In this document: positions 12,189-17,033 of the stretch, one piece after another | Numbering within the stretch: position 1 is the stretch's first letter | Layout: each line of letters starts with the position of its first letter | Source: Pseudomonadota bacterium | GTDB lineage: Bacteria; Pseudomonadota; Alphaproteobacteria; Rhizobiales; Devosiaceae | Direction: 5' to 3' | DNA: 17,033 nucleotides | Assembly (NCBI GenBank): GCA_023390785.1 | Contig: JAEWCE010000215.1 | Location: 1 to 17,033 of the forward strand | Translations under genes and position numbers: made by a program | Notes under the pieces: generated by a model | Told to the model about the DNA's origin: nothing | Seen by the model: the letters and a program-made list of their open reading frames with translations, nothing else | The model's database searches: none

Positions 12189-14549
12189 ATGCGGCCGGAG
12201 CGATTCCGGAGACGATTGGGATTCGCGCTTTGCGCATCGGCTCCCTTGACGCTTCTAACGGCCGCCCCGGCCCTCAGCGACACCCTGGGGACACCCAGCC
12301 TGACCAGCACCGTCCCGCTTGCCATTGCGCTCGGCGCCGGTGCTTTCGCCCTCGTCGCGCTGGCATTGGTGCGCCGCCTCCTGCGCGACAGTCGCGCCTC
12401 GCAACGGCGCGCTACCGACCAGGTTGCCTCGCTGCGCGCCATGGTCGACGACTATGAGGCGCTGCTGTCGGGCACGAGCGAGGTCACCGTGGTGTGGGGC
12501 GGCCGCACCGGCAACACGCGCTTCCTCGGTCCTGCATCCGCGGTGCTGCCGAACGGCCGCCGCGTCGAGGCCATCCTCGATTTCGACGTCTGGCTGAACG
12601 AGCAGGATGCGGCGCTGCTGGCCGGCCGGGTCAACGATCTGCGCACCGGCGGGCAGGGCTTCGACATGATGCTGCCCGCCCGCGACGGCCGCCAGATGCG
12701 GGTGATGGGCTGGGCGCTCGGCGCCGGCGCCGCCATGCGCGTGCGCCCCACACTGTACCAGCCTGCGGCGAACGCCCCTGGCCACGCCGACGACGTCACC
12801 GCCGTGCTGGCCAGCCTGCCGGACCCCGCGGTGCTGTTCGGCGAGGGCAAGACAGTGGCCTTCGCCAACTCGGCATATGCCGCGCTGAGCCGCGGCCAGC
12901 CGCTGGCGCCGGCCGAAATCGCCGCGGCGCACGGTCTCGATCTGCTCGAGGTGACGCTGCCGGTCGGTCGCATCGGCTATCTGCGTCAGCGCCCGATGCC
13001 CGCCAAGGCCGCCGCCGCCGCACCGGCACCGGCCGATGGCCTCGCCCATCTGGGCGCCATCATCGACGCCCTCGCCACCCCGATCGCCATCTTCAATGCC
13101 AACCGCGAGCTGGTGCAGTCGAACCGCGCCTATGCCGCGCTCTGGCGGCTCGATCCGAAATGGCTGAAGCCGGGAATGGACGAGCGCGCCATCCTCGACA
13201 AGCTGAGGACGATGGGCATGCTGCCCGCCGAGCCCGACTACCAGGCCTGGCGCGCCAGGCACCTGCAATCCTACACCATCAGGGCGCCGCGCGAGAGCGA
13301 CCCCTGGTACCTGCCCGACGGCCGTGTGGTGCAGGTGATCTCGGCGCCCGCGGGACCGCAGGGCGGCGTCATCTATGTCTTCGAGGACATCACCGACCAG
13401 CTCAAGCTTAAGAGCCAGCACCGCACCCAGATCGACGTGCAGCGCTCGACCCTCAATGCCCTCACCGAGGGCGTCGCCGTGTTCGGCACCAATGGCCGGT
13501 TGACCCTGTCCAACCCGCGCCTGTCGACGCTGTGGAAGCTGCCGACCAACCTGCTCGAGACCAATCCGCATATCGACCAGATCATCGAGGCCGTCGGCCG
13601 CGTGCTGCCCGAGGATGGCGTCAATCTCTGGCGCGGCCTCAAGCGTGGCATCGTCGACCTCAACCCCACGCGCACCGACACCAGCGGCCGCATCACCCGC
13701 GCCGACGGCCGCATGCTCGACTACGCCATCACCCGCCTGCCTGACGGGCAGACCATGATGACCTTCGTCGATGTCACCGAAAGCGCCAACTACCAGCGCG
13801 TGCTGACCGAGCGCAACGAAGCGTTGATCACCGCCGACCGGCTGAAGGACGCCTTTGTGCAGAACGTCAGCTACGAGCTGCGCAGCCCGCTGACCAATAT
13901 CATCGGCTTTGCCGATCTGCTTGCCTCCGAATCGGTCGGGCCGCTCAACGACAAGCAGAAGGCCTATACCGACTACATCCGCGCGTCGTCGGTGACGCTG
14001 GGTGTTCTCATCGACAACATCCTCGATCTCGCCACCGTCGATGCCGGCATTGCCCAGGTGCAGCCTGAGCCGCAGGACGTGCCGGCGCTGATCGAAAAGG
14101 CCCGCGCCGGCCTTGCCGCCACCTTCCCGGAGATCGACGGCGAAAAACCGCTCAACATCCGCGTCCAGATCCCCGAGGACCTGCCGCCGCTCTACGCCGA
14201 CGGCACCCGCATCGTGCAGGTCCTCTACAACCTGCTGTCCACCGCCGCGCGCTTCTCCGAGCCGGGCGAGCTGGTGACGCTGACGGCGATCTCGCGCGGC
14301 GGCCGCATGCTCTTCACCGTCGAGGACGAAGGCACCCAGACCAGCGAGGAAATGCGCGCAGCGCACAGCGATCGCGGCGATGCCGCCGGCCGCCAGCGGG
14401 GTGCCGGCCTCGGCCTCGCCATCGTACGCAGCTTCGTCAGCCTGCATGGCGGCACCATCAGCGTCGCGCGGCGCGAGCCGCGCGGCAGCCGCGTGGTGGT
14501 GAGCCTGCCGCTGCGCGCCGCCATCGCCACGCCCACGGCGGCGGAATAG
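12189..14549 (+). CDS. divL: DivL-type sensor histidine kinase-like protein (tyrosine in the H-box)
   Basis: A 786-residue membrane-bound PAS protein of histidine kinase architecture. Two N-terminal hydrophobic segments (about 10-29 and 43-61) are followed by PAS-like segments near 80-180 (degenerate), 203-280, 288-400 and 420-520, then a dimerisation helix and an ATPase-like domain. The phosphoacceptor position is Tyr562 in VQNVSYELRSPLTN, as in Caulobacter DivL (Tyr550, about 769 residues), which tunes the kinase CckA and responds to DivK to set CtrA activity and division asymmetry. The second N-box Asn is Thr685 (NLLSTAARF) and the G1 box reads DEGTQT, while the G2 box GAGLGLAI is kept, so catalysis is doubtful. 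The ATG at 12189 has GGAG seven nucleotides upstream; the ATG at 12156 has none. Position between ahcY and tsaE agrees with other Hyphomicrobiales. Confidence 0.88.
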   Translation: MRPERFRRRLGFALCASAPLTLLTAAPALSDTLGTPSLTSTVPLAIALGAGAFALVALALVRRLLRDSRASQRRATDQVASLRAMVDDYEALLSGTSEVTVVWGGRTGNTRFLGPASAVLPNGRRVEAILDFDVWLNEQDAALLAGRVNDLRTGGQGFDMMLPARDGRQMRVMGWALGAGAAMRVRPTLYQPAANAPGHADDVTAVLASLPDPAVLFGEGKTVAFANSAYAALSRGQPLAPAEIAAAHGLDLLEVTLPVGRIGYLRQRPMPAKAAAAAPAPADGLAHLGAIIDALATPIAIFNANRELVQSNRAYAALWRLDPKWLKPGMDERAILDKLRTMGMLPAEPDYQAWRARHLQSYTIRAPRESDPWYLPDGRVVQVISAPAGPQGGVIYVFEDITDQLKLKSQHRTQIDVQRSTLNALTEGVAVFGTNGRLTLSNPRLSTLWKLPTNLLETNPHIDQIIEAVGRVLPEDGVNLWRGLKRGIVDLNPTRTDTSGRITRADGRMLDYAITRLPDGQTMMTFVDVTESANYQRVLTERNEALITADRLKDAFVQNVSYELRSPLTNIIGFADLLASESVGPLNDKQKAYTDYIRASSVTLGVLIDNILDLATVDAGIAQVQPEPQDVPALIEKARAGLAATFPEIDGEKPLNIRVQIPEDLPPLYADGTRIVQVLYNLLSTAARFSEPGELVTLTAISRGGRMLFTVEDEGTQTSEEMRAAHSDRGDAAGRQRGAGLGLAIVRSFVSLHGGTISVARREPRGSRVVVSLPLRAAIATPTAAE

Positions 14550-14582
14550 GCGTTTCCGGCCGGTGTGTGCTAGTCCTCCAGC

Positions 14583-15011
14583 ATGGGAATCGAGCGCATC
14601 TTTCTGGCTGATGACGCTGCCACCGCGGCGCTGGGGCAACGCCTTGCCGCGAGCCTGCAGCCGGGCGATACGGTGCTGCTCGAGGGCGATCTCGGGGCCG
14701 GCAAGACCACGCTGGCCCGGGCCCTCGTCCGCGCCCTCGCGGGCGATGCCGAGCTCGACGTGCCATCCCCCAGCTTCGCCCTGGTGCAGCCCTACGAAAC
14801 CCCCGGCGGCGTGCCGATCCTGCATGCCGATCTCTACCGCATCGTCGATCCGCGCGAGCTCGACGAACTCGGCCTGTTCGACCGTCCCGATGCCATCGTG
14901 CTGATCGAATGGCCCGAGCGCGCCCGTGACATACTGTCTGGTTCTCTGCGGTCGGTGACGCTGTCGATTCCCGATACCCGCGCCGGGCGCGTCGCGGAGG
15001 TGGCCTGGTGA
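14583..15011 (+). CDS. tsaE: tRNA threonylcarbamoyladenosine biosynthesis ATPase TsaE
   Basis: A 142-residue P-loop ATPase that works with TsaB and TsaD to place the t6A modification at position 37 of ANN-decoding tRNAs; essential in most bacteria. The Walker A loop is GDLGAGKT at residues 35-42. Family motifs follow: VPSPSFALVQPYE, the HADLYRI strand and IEWPER near residue 108. The length is normal for the single-domain form. It starts 33 nt after divL, with no clear ribosome binding site, and its TGA overlaps the GTG start of addB. In many related genomes a sugar kinase-like amgK and a nucleotidyltransferase murU lie between tsaE and addB; here they are absent. It is probably cotranscribed with divL or from within it. 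Confidence 0.95.
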   Translation: MGIERIFLADDAATAALGQRLAASLQPGDTVLLEGDLGAGKTTLARALVRALAGDAELDVPSPSFALVQPYETPGGVPILHADLYRIVDPRELDELGLFDRPDAIVLIEWPERARDILSGSLRSVTLSIPDTRAGRVAEVAW

Positions 15012-17033
15012 GCCGGCGCGGCCTGTGGTCGATCCCGCCCAACGCGCGCTTCCTGCCGACCCTCGTCGACAAGGTGCTCGATGGCACCCTGCTGTCCGGC
15101 TGGGACCACACCGGGCCGTTCTGGCTCTCCGACGTGACCATCATCCTGCCGACACGCAGGGCCCGGCTGCAACTGGCCGAGCTGTTCGCCGGCCGGCTCG
15201 GCGGCGCGGCCCTCTTGCCCGACATCCGTACCTTCGGCGGCGACGCCGGCGAGGAGGAGCCGTTCCTGCCGCCCATCGATGCGCCATCGCCACCGCCGGC
15301 CGCGAGCCCGATGCAGCGGCGGCTGGTGCTGTCCCGGTTGGTGCAGGCCTTCGCCCAGGGCGCGGGCGGCTTCGCCTCGCCCCCCAACGCCGCCGAGATC
15401 TTCTGGCTCGCCGATTCGCTCGGCGCGCTGCTCGACGATTTCACCATCGAGGATGTGCGGCACGAGCGCCTCGGCGATCTGGTGCCCGACGAGCTCGCCG
15501 CCAACTGGCAGCAGGTGCTGGCCTTCCTCGAGATCGCGCTCAAGGCCTGGCCGGCGCATCTGCGCGACATCGGCAGGACCGACGCCGCCGCCGCCCGCAA
15601 TGACCGCCTGCGCCGGCAGGCCGAAACCGCGCATCTGCTCTATGGCGAGCGCCCGGTGATCGCCGCCGGCACCACCGGCTCGATCCCCGCGACTGCCGCG
15701 CTGCTGGGCGCCGTCGCCGCTCTGCCGCGCGGCGCGCTGGTGCTGCCCGGTCTCGACACCAGCCTCACGCCCGAACAGCACAAGCTGCTGCTCGATGGCG
15801 ACGCGCTCGAGGGCCATCCGCAGTACGGGCTCGTGACCCTGCTGCGCCGTCTCGGCGCCGGCATTGCCGATGTCGAGGACCTGGCGCCAGGCAGCGAGCG
15901 CACGCGCCTCGTACGTGCGGCGCTGGCTCCGGCCGATCAGACCGGGCATTGGGAGCGTGACCGGCAGGCGATCGACATCGCCGCGGCGCTTCGCAATGTG
16001 TCGATCATTGCGGCCCCCAACGCCGATATCGAGGCACGCGCCGTGGCGCTGGCCGCACGCCACGCCGTCGCGGCGCACCGCAGCGTCGGCATCGTCACCC
16101 GCGACCAGACGTTGGCCCGACGCATCGCCGCCGAGCTGCACCGGCACGACATCGATGTCGACGATCCGGCCGGAACGCCGCTCTACCAGTCGCGCGCCGG
16201 ACGCCTTGCGCGCCAGATCCTGACGCTCGCCACCGAGCGCTTCGCCCCGGTCGACGTGATCGCGCTGCTGCGCAATGCCGCCGTGACCCTTGGCGGCGCG
16301 CGCAGCGAGGTACAAAAGCTCGCAACCCGGCTCGATCTCAGGCTGCGCCGCGACCGCACCTTGCCCGGCCTCGCCGGCGTGCTGGCGCTCGTCGACAGCG
16401 ACGAGCTGCGGGATCTGCTCACCGCGCTCGGCCAGGCGGTGGCGCCGATCTGCGCCCTGGTCGAGACGCCCGAGATCGACGCCGGACAGCTTGCCGCGGC
16501 CCTCGACGGCGCGGTAACGGCACTGGTCGATGGCGCCGACATGCCGGGCATGCTGGAACTGCGCCAATGGGCGCGCGAGCTGTCGGCCGAAACCGATGCC
16601 GGCGCCCGCTTCCGCCCGGTCAATCTCGACGGCGTGCTGAAGGCGCTGATGGAGGGCAGCAACGTACCGCCCGCCGAACGCCGGCGCGACGACATCCACA
16701 TCTGGGGCGAGCTCGAAGCCCGCCTGATGAGCCCCGATCTGATGATCCTCGCCGGCGTCAACGAGGACGTCTGGCCGGCGCCCGCCGATCCCGGCCCGTG
16801 GATGAGCCGCGGCATGCGCCTCGCCGTCGGCCTCGAGCCGCCGGAGCGTCAGCAGGGCCTCGCCGCACACGATTTCGAGATGGCCTTCGGCAATGCCGAG
16901 ATCATCGTCGCCTACGCCACGCGCCTCGGTACCGCCCCGGCGCTGCCCTCGCGCCTGCTGCAGCGGCTCGACGCCTTTGCCGGCGACGCGGCGGCCCGTG
17001 AGCTGCGCGCGCGCGGCGCGGTATGGCTGCAGC
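15008..17033 (+). CDS. addB: Double-strand break repair protein AddB, N-terminal part (runs off the right edge)
   Basis: The frame begins with GTG at 15008, overlapping the tsaE stop as GTGA, and is open for 675 codons to the edge. AddB with AddA forms the helicase-nuclease that processes double-strand ends for RecA-dependent recombination. The N-terminus has the alphaproteobacterial form: LWSIPPNARFLPTLVDKVLD, VTIILPTRRARLQLAELF and LLPDIRTFGGD. Later come HPQYGLVTLLRRLGAG, VGIVTRDQTLARRIAAEL and, at about residues 560-625, IWGELEARLMSPDLMILAGV followed by NEDVWPAP and the PWMSRGMR to AHDFEMAFG region that is conserved in AddB. Total family length is about 1000 residues, so the C-terminal nuclease domain and its iron-sulfur cysteines lie outside. 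addA is expected next. No frameshift was seen. Confidence 0.93.
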   Translation, partial: MSRRGLWSIPPNARFLPTLVDKVLDGTLLSGWDHTGPFWLSDVTIILPTRRARLQLAELFAGRLGGAALLPDIRTFGGDAGEEEPFLPPIDAPSPPPAASPMQRRLVLSRLVQAFAQGAGGFASPPNAAEIFWLADSLGALLDDFTIEDVRHERLGDLVPDELAANWQQVLAFLEIALKAWPAHLRDIGRTDAAAARNDRLRRQAETAHLLYGERPVIAAGTTGSIPATAALLGAVAALPRGALVLPGLDTSLTPEQHKLLLDGDALEGHPQYGLVTLLRRLGAGIADVEDLAPGSERTRLVRAALAPADQTGHWERDRQAIDIAAALRNVSIIAAPNADIEARAVALAARHAVAAHRSVGIVTRDQTLARRIAAELHRHDIDVDDPAGTPLYQSRAGRLARQILTLATERFAPVDVIALLRNAAVTLGGARSEVQKLATRLDLRLRRDRTLPGLAGVLALVDSDELRDLLTALGQAVAPICALVETPEIDAGQLAAALDGAVTALVDGADMPGMLELRQWARELSAETDAGARFRPVNLDGVLKALMEGSNVPPAERRRDDIHIWGELEARLMSPDLMILAGVNEDVWPAPADPGPWMSRGMRLAVGLEPPERQQGLAAHDFEMAFGNAEIIVAYATRLGTAPALPSRLLQRLDAFAGDAAARELRARGAVWLQ

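Noticed and set aside
12255..14825. 856-codon open frame antisense to divL and tsaE
   Set aside because: Its residues are the Gly/Arg/His/Gln-rich mix typical of a shadow frame opposite a high-GC gene, with no domain; the plus strand encodes DivL with clear motifs.
14834..16870. 678-codon open frame antisense to addB
   Set aside because: Same shadow composition, no recognisable motif; the plus-strand AddB frame is continuous and conserved.
1..17033. CRISPR, tRNA, rRNA, insertion sequence or phage attachment site
   Set aside because: No regular direct repeats, cloverleaf-like segments, transposase frames or flanking target duplications were seen by reading; a tRNA or repeat finder could confirm this.

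Overview
The window is chromosomal DNA from a GC-rich alphaproteobacterium, most likely of the order Hyphomicrobiales (Rhizobiales). A Devosia-like genus is possible, but the sequence alone does not settle this. The main evidence is gene order: a block pckA / chvI-chvG-hprK-EIIA(Man)-HPr / ahcY / divL / tsaE / addB, which is a well-known chromosomal arrangement in this group, together with gene forms typical of alphaproteobacteria (an HPr kinase made only of the catalytic domain, a DivL with tyrosine in its H-box, and the alphaproteobacterial type of AddB). I saw no tRNA, rRNA, CRISPR array, insertion sequence, phage gene or sign of recent transfer.

Layout. Positions 1-900 hold a leftward pair: a dienelactone hydrolase-family protein and a translationally coupled unknown gene that runs off the left edge. 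Positions 1047-1728 hold a rightward pair of small DUF2171 and DUF1810 proteins, with a candidate EcfG-type general-stress promoter in front. Positions 2029-3366 hold a secreted protein of unknown function and a HAD-family phosphatase/phosphomutase. At 3664-4536 lies a secreted SleB-type cell wall hydrolase with a TTG start, CtrA-like boxes upstream and a good intrinsic terminator behind. It converges on pckA (leftward, 4628-6172), which is transcribed divergently from the chvI-chvG two-component system.

From 6427 to the right edge every gene reads rightward. ChvI-ChvG senses acid or envelope stress in relatives and is known there to control pckA. hprK overlaps chvG by four bases and is followed by a mannose-type EIIA and HPr. 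These form an incomplete, regulatory phosphotransferase chain without EIIB/EIIC permease genes here. ahcY (S-adenosylhomocysteine recycling) has its own promoter and a perfect 11-bp AT-rich dyad that looks like a repressor operator. Next comes divL, a cell-cycle pseudokinase with Tyr in place of His and degraded ATP-binding boxes. tsaE (t6A tRNA modification) follows, and then addB (recombinational repair nuclease), which overlaps tsaE by four bases and is cut by the right edge.

Taken together this is a housekeeping and signalling region joining envelope stress sensing, gluconeogenesis, PTS carbon/nitrogen signalling, methyl-cycle recycling and cell-cycle control. I found no convincing wholly new system. 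The most interesting signals are the operator-promoter module before ahcY, the pseudokinase features of DivL with its leader structures, and several unexplained dyads or promoter-like boxes between genes.
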